DNA from: Christiangramia sediminis
Lineage (GTDB): Bacteria > Bacteroidota > Bacteroidia > Flavobacteriales > Flavobacteriaceae
Assembly: GCF_020552705.1 (NCBI RefSeq)
Contig: NZ_JAJBZG010000001.1
Coordinates: 372,001 to 436,000 of the forward strand
Length of the DNA stretch: 64,000 nucleotides
Direction of reading: 5' to 3'
Of the stretch, positions 9,502 to 16,385 are shown in pieces. The position numbers and the translations under genes were made by a program. Every line of letters starts with the position of its first letter. Positions within the stretch are counted from its first letter, which is position 1. Below the pieces are notes generated by a model. It saw only the letters and a program-made list of their open reading frames with translations. It made no database searches and was not told the DNA's origin.

Positions 9502-10422
9502 ATGAAGAAACTTCTATTTATAGTCCTGATACTTCTTTTTTCGGGATTAGGCTGGTATTTATTTATAAAAAAATACGATTACGAATTTCAAATGCAACTC
9601 AAGTATGGGCCAGGGGTCAGCTATTTTGAGGTTTCAGATTGGAAAAACTTCAGTTCAACATCTAAAAAAACAGATATCAATATTGTTAGCAGGGATCCCT
9701 TCAATACTATTACTCAGAAAATAGAGGGCGGTAAAACCGGGGATCTTGAGTTGTTCTGGGAGTTTGAGAAAAATAATGATTCTGTAACCAATGTAAATTT
9801 AAGTGTACGTTCATCTAAAGATCAATTGGCTAACAGATGGGATATTATAAATCCTTTTGTGTCCAGTATTTATATAGATACTTTAAAGCAAAGGATGTTA
9901 GGATTTAAAAAAAGACTGAATGAAGTACAGCAGACTTACAGAGTTAGCTTACAAAATGAGATAACCAGATCTCCAGATATGAACTGTATTTGTCATTCTT
10001 CAACCAATATTCCCGTAAAATCTAAAGCACAGGAGATGCTGGCCACCATTGGATTTTTAGAGAATTATGTATTAGAGAGAGACATTAAACTAACTGGGGC
10101 GCCTTTTGTTAAGATTACAAAATGGGATAGAGAAAGTGATCTTATAGACTTTGATTTTTGCTTCCCCGTTAACCTGGCGCAGGATATAAAACCTACCCCT
10201 CAGATTGATTTTAGAGAAATGAAGTCATTTACCGCTTTAAAGGCTGTTTTTAATGGGAACTACAGGCTTTCTCATCTGGCATGGTATGATCTACTTAATA
10301 AAGCCGAAGAACAGGATTTAAAAACAAATGCCCTGCCTTTGGAAATCTTTTATAATAATCCAAAAAAGGAAATTGAATCTGAAAACTGGAAGACTGATGT
10401 TTTTCTTCCAATTATTAAATAA
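9502..10422 (+). CDS. Membrane-anchored protein with SRPBCC-like and GyrI-like domains
   Basis: 306 residues. A single N-terminal transmembrane helix (about residues 4-25) is followed by a region resembling SRPBCC/polyketide-cyclase folds (about 30-165) and a C-terminal half resembling a GyrI-like/AraC effector-binding domain (about 190-300, with FNGNYRLSHLAWYDLLNKAEE and LEIFYNNPKKE). GyrI-like domains bind small hydrophobic or cationic ligands. It begins three bases after the haloperoxidase-like gene and closes the operon. The ligand is unknown; the position suggests a sensor or binding protein for the product of the upstream enzyme, which is inference. The domain assignment is by pattern only and is moderate. 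Confidence 0.65.
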   Translation: MKKLLFIVLILLFSGLGWYLFIKKYDYEFQMQLKYGPGVSYFEVSDWKNFSSTSKKTDINIVSRDPFNTITQKIEGGKTGDLELFWEFEKNNDSVTNVNLSVRSSKDQLANRWDIINPFVSSIYIDTLKQRMLGFKKRLNEVQQTYRVSLQNEITRSPDMNCICHSSTNIPVKSKAQEMLATIGFLENYVLERDIKLTGAPFVKITKWDRESDLIDFDFCFPVNLAQDIKPTPQIDFREMKSFTALKAVFNGNYRLSHLAWYDLLNKAEEQDLKTNALPLEIFYNNPKKEIESENWKTDVFLPIIK

Positions 10423-10437
10423 ATAGAAGAGTATTAT

Positions 10438-11310
10438 TTAGGGAACCGCAATTCTTAGTTTTTCGGCTAATATTTTTATTTCGATTTCTGTTTCTTCTCC
10501 TATATATTCTCCATCTATCTGAAAGGATACAGGTTTTTTACAACTGATCTTCGCAGAGGTCGCTGGAATAATTTCCACGAAATCTGGATCATGATCTGTT
10601 TCATTACGTAAGGTCTTTAAGATCTCCAGGAGATTTAATTTTTTGAAGACCAGGATCTCGAAAATTCCATCATTTGGTTTACCATTAGGATTCACATTTG
10701 CCCCGGTTCCATATTTATTTGCATTCGCAATACCCAGTAAGACTGCTTTAGCATCCCGGGTTGTATTATTTGTTTCAATAAAAAAGTTAAAAGGATATTC
10801 ACTTTTAATAAGAGTTGGAATAGAGTTGATAAAATATCCAACTTTTCCCCTAATTGAAGAACTTTCATAGTTTTTAATGAGTTCGGCATTAATCCCCAGG
10901 TCGGCAATATGAAGACATATTGCATCATTAAGACATAAGATATCCAGGTCTATAAAATTAGATCCCAAGGCAGTTTCCAATTGCTCTTCCAGGATCTGAG
11001 GTAGATTAAGGTTTTCTGCCAGGCCGTTAGCAGAACCCGCTGCAATAATACCTAAGGTGATTTTAGTTTTTTTAATAGCTTCGGCTACCAGATTAATGGT
11101 ACCATCACCACCCGCAACTATGATTCGCTCAATACTATTTTTTGTGATCTCAGATTGGATCTTTTCTTTATCATTTTTCCCCGTGGTCGCATAAAGATGA
11201 AAAATCAAATTCTTTTCATTTAATTTTTTTTGAACTATAGAAATGATTTTTTTCTTATCTGTCTGTCCTGAAATAGGATTTACAACCAATAAAACTTCCT
11301 TAAAATTCAT
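10438..11310 (-). CDS. Diacylglycerol/lipid kinase family protein (YegS/DgkB-like)
   Basis: 290 residues, the usual length for the DAGK catalytic family. The N-terminus has VNPISG (residues 10-15) and the nucleotide-binding GGDGTIN motif at 67-73, with the later AAGSANGLA and the C-terminal beta-sandwich ending in FQIDGEYIGEE, as in YegS, BmrU and DgkB. The family phosphorylates diacylglycerol or related lipids with ATP at the inner face of the membrane. The gene is divergent from an App1-type phosphatidate phosphatase with 70 bases between, so the pair could interconvert phosphatidate and diacylglycerol. The exact lipid substrate is not readable from sequence. Confidence 0.9.
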   Translation of the reverse strand: MNFKEVLLVVNPISGQTDKKKIISIVQKKLNEKNLIFHLYATTGKNDKEKIQSEITKNSIERIIVAGGDGTINLVAEAIKKTKITLGIIAAGSANGLAENLNLPQILEEQLETALGSNFIDLDILCLNDAICLHIADLGINAELIKNYESSSIRGKVGYFINSIPTLIKSEYPFNFFIETNNTTRDAKAVLLGIANANKYGTGANVNPNGKPNDGIFEILVFKKLNLLEILKTLRNETDHDPDFVEIIPATSAKISCKKPVSFQIDGEYIGEETEIEIKILAEKLRIAVP

Positions 11311-11380
11311 ACGGTCTATATCTGAAATCCCTAAAATTAATTAATTTGGAGTGAAGGAATTTTAAAAAAAGGCTAATATT

Positions 11381-12346
11381 TTGAAACTCGACCTAAAGCT
11401 TTACAGAGGATATGTAAATGATGAAGAACTGATAGTTTTTGGACATTTATTTGAATCCTGGGCGCCAGATAAGTACAGTATTGAGAAAAGAGGAATCAAG
11501 CATGCCTATGCTATTCTGCATAAATTCCGCATAAAGCCATTAGAAAACTTTGAGGTAAGATTGAAATTCAAGGACCTGGATGTGACTACCAAAACTCAGG
11601 AAGACGGCTATTTTAGGTTTACGATACCTTATAAGGCTGATCTGGATCCGGGTTGGCATACTTACGAGGTGAGTTGTAAAATGTATGAATTCGGGATGGT
11701 GGAATTAGGGGAATTATTAAAACCCTACCCAGGCAAACTTGGAATAATTTCAGATATAGATGATACTTTTCTTATCTCCCATAGTAACAGCTTCTTTAAA
11801 AAGCTATACGTTATGCTTTCCAAGAATATTAATAAAAGAAAAATCTTCAACGATGTGGTCAAACACTACAAACGTTTAAGCAGGGCAGGGCAGGATAGTG
11901 AACACTCGTCGAATTCCTTTTTTTATGTTTCCAGCAGTGAATGGAACCTGTATGATTTTATTGCCGAATTTGCAGATCTTCATGAACTTCCCAAAGCGGT
12001 GATCAAGCTAAAGAAGATTAAAACAGGATTACGGGATTTTGTAAGATCGGGTAGGGGTAACCATGATCATAAATTCATCAAGATAAAAGATATAATTTCG
12101 TTTTATCCTCATATTCAATATGTCCTAATTGGTGATGATTCACAACATGATCCCTATTTGTATGAGCGAATTTGCAAGACTTTTCCGAAGAATATAAAAG
12201 CCGTTTATATTAGGCAAACTACCAGTAAGCAAAATAAGAAAGTTCAAAAAGTTATGGCGAATTTAAACAGTATGAATGTTAGCACCTGTTATTTTAGAGA
12301 TAGTGAAAAAGCGATACATCATTCTGAAAGAGAGAATATCATTTAA
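11381..12346 (+). CDS. App1-type phosphatidate phosphatase domain protein (DUF2183)
   Basis: 321 residues. The haloacid-dehalogenase-type D-x-D-x-T motif is at residues 125-129 (SDIDDTFLISHSN), the signature of the App1 catalytic domain, which in yeast dephosphorylates phosphatidate to diacylglycerol. FYVSSSEWNLYDF, GNHDHKF and LIGDDSQHDPYLYE are further blocks of the same domain. The first 115 residues form a beta-rich region typical of bacterial members. The first codon of this frame that fits is TTG at 11381; there is no ATG before the conserved region. Divergent from the lipid kinase; a terminator shared with the convergent PRC-barrel gene follows. Confidence 0.85.
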   Translation: MKLDLKLYRGYVNDEELIVFGHLFESWAPDKYSIEKRGIKHAYAILHKFRIKPLENFEVRLKFKDLDVTTKTQEDGYFRFTIPYKADLDPGWHTYEVSCKMYEFGMVELGELLKPYPGKLGIISDIDDTFLISHSNSFFKKLYVMLSKNINKRKIFNDVVKHYKRLSRAGQDSEHSSNSFFYVSSSEWNLYDFIAEFADLHELPKAVIKLKKIKTGLRDFVRSGRGNHDHKFIKIKDIISFYPHIQYVLIGDDSQHDPYLYERICKTFPKNIKAVYIRQTTSKQNKKVQKVMANLNSMNVSTCYFRDSEKAIHHSERENII

Positions 12347-12368
12347 TATACCTCCTATGTATAAAAAA

Positions 12369-12394
12369 AAGGGAAGCTTTTAGACTTCCCATTT
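12369..12394. terminator. Bidirectional terminator between App1-like gene and PRC-barrel gene
   Basis: Stem GGGAAG / CTTCCC (12371-12376 with 12385-12390), A-run on the left and T-run on the right, so it can end transcripts from both convergent genes. Confidence 0.75.
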
Positions 12395-12402
12395 TTAGTA
12401 GT

Positions 12403-13245
12403 TTATTCTCTGTTATAGAATTCTCGCCGGTCATAAAAATCCTCATCAGTTCTATTTCTATTACGCCTGTTTTCGTGAAAATCTTCATCTTCAAAGTTGC
12501 GATCATCTCTTAACCAGTTACTATCCTCATCGAGACTTCTTTCTGGCTGAAGATCATGATGAGTATCATGATGGTGCATAGCCCGATTATGATCGTCTAC
12601 CGGCCGGTTATGCTCTTGACTCTTATACCTGAGGTTTTCTTTTTCTCTGCGAATTCTTTCCTCTGTCTCATTTTCATTTCGGTCATCATGTAACCTGGAA
12701 TCATTTATGCCAGCAGCTTCTTCTTTTCTCCTTCTTTCTTCTAACTCAGCATCGGTATAGGCAGTTCTGGTTCTTTTTAACTCATCTTCTCTGTTGTAGT
12801 GATCTTTTCTTCTTTCATAAGAACCTAATACATGCTGTTCATAATCCCTGCTAATTGTATTTCCTGAACGGTAACGCTTGGTTTCAGCAAATGTCTGATA
12901 ATTGATGCTTTGCGTATATACATATTTATCATCCAGATTAAGATCAATTAGCCCAATGGGAATGATAATATGATTTTCCCCGTCTTTATTAAGGAATTCT
13001 TTAATTTCAGAATTAGGATTCGAGGAATAAGGATCATGGTTGGTATCTATAATACTTTGATCTACTTCCACATCTACATAGACCACTTTCCCTAGTTCTT
13101 TATTTACCAGCAGGTTGTCAACTTTACCAATAATCCTATTGTCCAGGTCTTTAACCATCCAGCCTCTAATATCCTGATCTTTATGGTTTACCTTATAATC
13201 CTTCAGTTCATTTAAATAATATAAGTGCTTCTCTTTTGTACTCAT
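12403..13245 (-). CDS. PRC-barrel domain protein with charged, His/Arg/Glu-rich tail
   Basis: 280 residues. Residues about 10-110 resemble a PRC-barrel (IRGWMVKDLDNRIIGKVDNL, then KVVYVDVEV and NHIIIPIGLIDLN), a small beta-barrel also found in photosystem reaction-centre H subunits and RimM. The C-terminal 150 residues are extremely charged and low in hydrophobics (repeated RR, EE, HH, DR, NR), so are probably disordered. No signal peptide. It lies 14 bases downstream of a one-helix membrane protein gene and looks co-transcribed with it. Stand-alone PRC-barrel proteins in bacteria are often found in stress clusters; the molecular role is unknown. Confidence 0.78.
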   Translation of the reverse strand: MSTKEKHLYYLNELKDYKVNHKDQDIRGWMVKDLDNRIIGKVDNLLVNKELGKVVYVDVEVDQSIIDTNHDPYSSNPNSEIKEFLNKDGENHIIIPIGLIDLNLDDKYVYTQSINYQTFAETKRYRSGNTISRDYEQHVLGSYERRKDHYNREDELKRTRTAYTDAELEERRRKEEAAGINDSRLHDDRNENETEERIRREKENLRYKSQEHNRPVDDHNRAMHHHDTHHDLQPERSLDEDSNWLRDDRNFEDEDFHENRRNRNRTDEDFYDRREFYNRE

Positions 13246-13259
13246 AACTTTCGTTTTAA

Positions 13260-13460
13260 TTAACTAATCTCCTTTACATTTTTATGTAAATCCAATTGTG
13301 GTTTTACATAAGTCACTTCTTCTAATTCAGGTTCCTTATCATCGTTTTCTTCACTGTCCATGCTTCCGTATATATACAGAAATGCCACCACAGCTAAAAT
13401 GACGATTAGTAGTATCCATGGCCAAACTGGCTTCTTTTTTTCTATTCTGATATCTGCCAT
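13260..13460 (-). CDS. Small single-span membrane protein
   Basis: 66 residues: a basic N-terminus (RIEKKKPVWPW), one transmembrane helix (about 13-33, ILLIVILAVVAFLYIYG), and an acidic C-terminal tail. It is the first gene of a two-gene unit with the PRC-barrel gene. A TAAATTTG match to the Bacteroidetes -7 box (13465-13472, reading left) ends five bases before the ATG, so the transcript may have almost no leader. No family recognised beyond this shape. Confidence 0.6.
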   Translation of the reverse strand: MADIRIEKKKPVWPWILLIVILAVVAFLYIYGSMDSEENDDKEPELEEVTYVKPQLDLHKNVKEIS

Positions 13461-13582
13461 AATTCAAATTTATTTGGTTGATCATATCTAAATTACCAAG
13501 GACTAGTGCTAATTTTAATTAATCTTAGTGTAAAGTATTGTTAATTAGTCTTTTGTTTGGAGTAGAGGTAAAATTTTGAAAA

Positions 13583-13617
13583 TAAAAAGCCGGACATTTT
13601 TAAAATATCCGGCTTTT
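13583..13617 (-). terminator. Terminator after dienelactone hydrolase gene
   Basis: Stem AAAAGCCGGA / TCCGGCTTTT around an AT-rich loop, 20 bases past the stop of the leftward hydrolase gene. Confidence 0.8.
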
Positions 13618-13637
13618 GAAATATTATTTATATTGAA

Positions 13638-14486
13638 CTACGGAAGTAGCTCTAATAATCTTTTCCAGGCTTTATCATGTGCTTTTTTATTCCCTTCTTC
13701 AGCATTTGTTTCATGGCCACTTCTCATAAATGCGTGACCGGCATTCTCGTAAATTTCATATTCATAGGTCTTACCTGCATCATTCATCATCTTTTCAGTG
13801 TTTTCTATAGTTGAATTAACCCTGTTGTCATTCCCACCATAATAGCCATAAACAGGCGCTGATATATTTGAAAAAACTGATGCATCTTCTGGGGCAGTTC
13901 CATAGAATACATGAGCGGAAGTTATATTTTTATTATTGGTCGCATATCTGAAAGTTTGTGAGCCTCCCCAGCAAAAACCTACCACAGCAACCTCCCCGGT
14001 AGAAGCAGGGTCATTTTTAATATATTCATAAGCAGCATCGAGATCTGCCGTAACCTGTTCGGGTTTAAGATCATAAATAGCATCCCTGGCCGCATCTGAA
14101 TTATCAAAATCTGTAGTCCGCTTTTTTCCTTCCACAGTATTCGAAATTAGGTCTGGAGCTATTACCAGATATCCTTTTTCCGCAAGCTTATCAGCAAATA
14201 GGCGAGCCCAATCATTTAATCCTCTATTCTCATGGATAACAATAACCGGTTTAGCTTTTTCCTTTTTTTCCGGATATACCACAAAAGCCTCAAATTCTCT
14301 GTCTCCGTGAGATAATGTTACCCATTCATGATGCCTGGGGGAATTAGAAAGCTCTCCAGATTCTGAAGTCGTTTTTACCTGACTTTTTACTTCCACAGAA
14401 GTTTTTTCAGATTTCTTTTCATTCTTACAGGAATAAAAACTTAGGCTAAGAATAACAAGAGCAAAGACAAATTTTATATTTTTCAT
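13638..14486 (-). CDS. Dienelactone hydrolase family lipoprotein
   Basis: 282 residues, lipoprotein signal ending in SFYSC (Cys20). The alpha/beta-hydrolase core shows a Cys nucleophile in GFCWGG (Cys172), Asp220 in YYGGNDNRV and His251 in ENAGHAF, the Cys-Asp-His triad of dienelactone hydrolases, plus the early IHENRG block. Cytoplasmic relatives open dienelactones in chloroaromatic breakdown, but this envelope-anchored group has broad or unknown esterase substrates. Gene start is 14 bases below the M28 peptidase stop, suggesting one transcript; both products are exported. Confidence 0.88.
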   Translation of the reverse strand: MKNIKFVFALVILSLSFYSCKNEKKSEKTSVEVKSQVKTTSESGELSNSPRHHEWVTLSHGDREFEAFVVYPEKKEKAKPVIVIHENRGLNDWARLFADKLAEKGYLVIAPDLISNTVEGKKRTTDFDNSDAARDAIYDLKPEQVTADLDAAYEYIKNDPASTGEVAVVGFCWGGSQTFRYATNNKNITSAHVFYGTAPEDASVFSNISAPVYGYYGGNDNRVNSTIENTEKMMNDAGKTYEYEIYENAGHAFMRSGHETNAEEGNKKAHDKAWKRLLELLP

Positions 14487-14500
14487 AAACTGAATATTAA

Positions 14501-15856
14501 TTATCTAAAAGTTCCGGAAGGAAAAACCACCATGCTTTCATGCCCATTTTCTCCAACTGCAGCCACCCCAAATAAATAGTTATCTATTACGATGCCTTCT
14601 AAGGTAAATTCTGTAAGCTTCCCTACAAATCTCGAGTGCTGCCATTGTGAGGCCGTAGTATCACGCCAATATATTTTATATCCAACAATATTACCATCAA
14701 CAGGTTCCCATCGAAGTTTAGTGCTTGGTTCTACAATTCCTCCAATTTCCACTTTCGACGGAGCTGGAGGAGCCCAGGCCAGACTTGCAAGGTTTATAGC
14801 ATTGACTGCGGTGAGTTTCTTCGCGTAATTAAAATTCACCCCTTCAATCACATCACCATATTCAATACCATTTTCGGTACGTATATCCTGATGCTGACGA
14901 TTATAATTTTCATGAGCTTCCATTATACGAATACCTGCAAATCCAAGATCGTTAAAAGGTCTATGGTGACCGCCACGGCCAAATCTATCCAGGCGATAGA
15001 TCATCATAGGATTCATTTCTGGCATATAGGTTTCTACTGTATGATGAACATATCTGGCAAGTTGTCTTGAGATTCCATCAACTTCTCCACCATAAAATCT
15101 TCGCATTCTTCTTTCCTGTTCAGTTTCGGTAGGAGGGACCGGTTCAGAAAATATTCTGAAACTTCGGTTATCTATCACTCCGTCCACACCTTCAATATTC
15201 CCGATCATATCGTTATTAAGAATGCCAATAACTTCCCAGTTATTCTTTTTAGCATATTCCGCAAGACCTTTACCACCGAACAAACCCTGTTCTTCACCGG
15301 AAAGTCCTACATAAATAATACTACTTTCAAAATCATATTTAGACAATACCCTGGCAGCTTCCATGGTACCGGCCATTCCGCTGGCATTGTCATTTGCTCC
15401 AGGAGCATCCGTGGTAAAATCCATAGTGTTGCTTGCACGCGAATCTATATCTCCACTCATGATGATATATCTATTGGGATACCTGGTCCCTTTTTGAATT
15501 GCAACCACATTAACCACCCAGGCCGCATGTGGGATACGTTGCCCATCTTCTGGAGTTACATGATCTTTCTGATAGAAAACATCCAGACAGTTGTCGCAAT
15601 TATCTGATATATTATCAAATTCAGATTTAATCCATCTTCTTGCGGCACCTATTCCTCTGGTATCAGATACAGTATCACTAAAAGTATTTCTGGTGCCAAA
15701 ACCCGCCAGTTTTCTAATATCGTGTTCGATACTGTCGGCTGAAACTTTTTCAATTATTTCATATAGTCGCTTATCTGTATCCTGAGCATTTACAGATTGA
15801 GAAAAAACGGCTACGCTTAACAGGCTTAGAATTTTAATGGGGGATATTATTTTCAT
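14501..15856 (-). CDS. Secreted M28-family metallopeptidase with C-terminal Fn3-like domain
   Basis: 451 residues with a cleavable signal peptide (SVNAQ near residue 25). Blocks of the M28 aminopeptidase fold are present: APGANDNASG (bridging metal Asp156), GLSGEEQG (Glu188/Glu189), LNNDMIGN (Asp216), and a late His in NYNRQHQ. The position that usually carries the first zinc His (GHxDS) reads GDIDS, so Asp136 replaces His. Residues about 370-451 look like a fibronectin-III-type beta sandwich. Probably a periplasmic or secreted peptidase; specificity unknown. First gene of a unit with the dienelactone hydrolase. Confidence 0.85.
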   Translation of the reverse strand: MKIISPIKILSLLSVAVFSQSVNAQDTDKRLYEIIEKVSADSIEHDIRKLAGFGTRNTFSDTVSDTRGIGAARRWIKSEFDNISDNCDNCLDVFYQKDHVTPEDGQRIPHAAWVVNVVAIQKGTRYPNRYIIMSGDIDSRASNTMDFTTDAPGANDNASGMAGTMEAARVLSKYDFESSIIYVGLSGEEQGLFGGKGLAEYAKKNNWEVIGILNNDMIGNIEGVDGVIDNRSFRIFSEPVPPTETEQERRMRRFYGGEVDGISRQLARYVHHTVETYMPEMNPMMIYRLDRFGRGGHHRPFNDLGFAGIRIMEAHENYNRQHQDIRTENGIEYGDVIEGVNFNYAKKLTAVNAINLASLAWAPPAPSKVEIGGIVEPSTKLRWEPVDGNIVGYKIYWRDTTASQWQHSRFVGKLTEFTLEGIVIDNYLFGVAAVGENGHESMVVFPSGTFR

Positions 15857-15910
15857 AGTATTTATTTAATTAGGTCCCTAAAATACAGAAGTTTCCGGTA
15901 TATATAAAAT

Positions 15911-15943
15911 AACAAAGCCCCGGGGAAATCCCGAGGCTTTGTT
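15911..15943 (-). terminator. Terminator after YtxH-like gene
   Basis: Stem AACAAAGCC / GGCTTTGTT with additional GC pairs inside, 20 bases beyond the stop of the leftward YtxH gene. Confidence 0.75.
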
Positions 15944-15963
15944 ATTATCAATTTTTCTATAAA

Positions 15964-16248
15964 TTAACTGGCTACATCGTGCATTTCTGCTTTCGCCTTG
16001 TTCATTTTCTCTTCAGATTTTGATCCTGCTAGATTCGCTTTTGTTCTAGCTTTAAGAGCTTCCATTTTATGATTTACAGAATCTGTAAATTCATGGATAC
16101 TTTTATTGGCTCCTTTGATGTAATCATCTCCTTTATCTGTGATAGCTTTACGCGTATCTTTTCCTTTTTTAGGTGCATATAAAAGTCCAACTACAGCTCC
16201 CGCTAGAGCTCCGGATACAAGACCTAATAACAATTTTCCTGATTTCAT
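15964..16248 (-). CDS. YtxH-domain small membrane-associated protein
   Basis: 94 residues from the ATG at 16248. An upstream in-frame ATG at 16284 would add 12 polar residues before the hydrophobic segment and is less likely. The pattern is classic YtxH: MKSGKLLLGLVSGALAGAV, then GLLYAPKKGKDTRK, then a helical Lys/Glu/Ala-rich tail. YtxH proteins are general-stress proteins in Bacillus and common in Bacteroidetes; biochemical role unknown. It stands between the M28 peptidase and the trehalose gene as its own unit. Confidence 0.85.
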   Translation of the reverse strand: MKSGKLLLGLVSGALAGAVVGLLYAPKKGKDTRKAITDKGDDYIKGANKSIHEFTDSVNHKMEALKARTKANLAGSKSEEKMNKAKAEMHDVAS

Positions 16249-16385
16249 AGAATTTGGTTTTAAATTGGTTCGATTTAAATTCAATGGTAAAATTAAGCAG
16301 AAAATGAAGTTAAGCCATCTACTTTGAGTTAATGTATATTTAAACTTTTACAGGAATTCCTAAATAATTTAACATGGAAATTCAG

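Noticed and set aside
12410-12700. Repetitive charged tail of the PRC-barrel gene as a possible DNA repeat
   Set aside because: The repetition is at the level of charged residues; no exact DNA repeat unit is seen.
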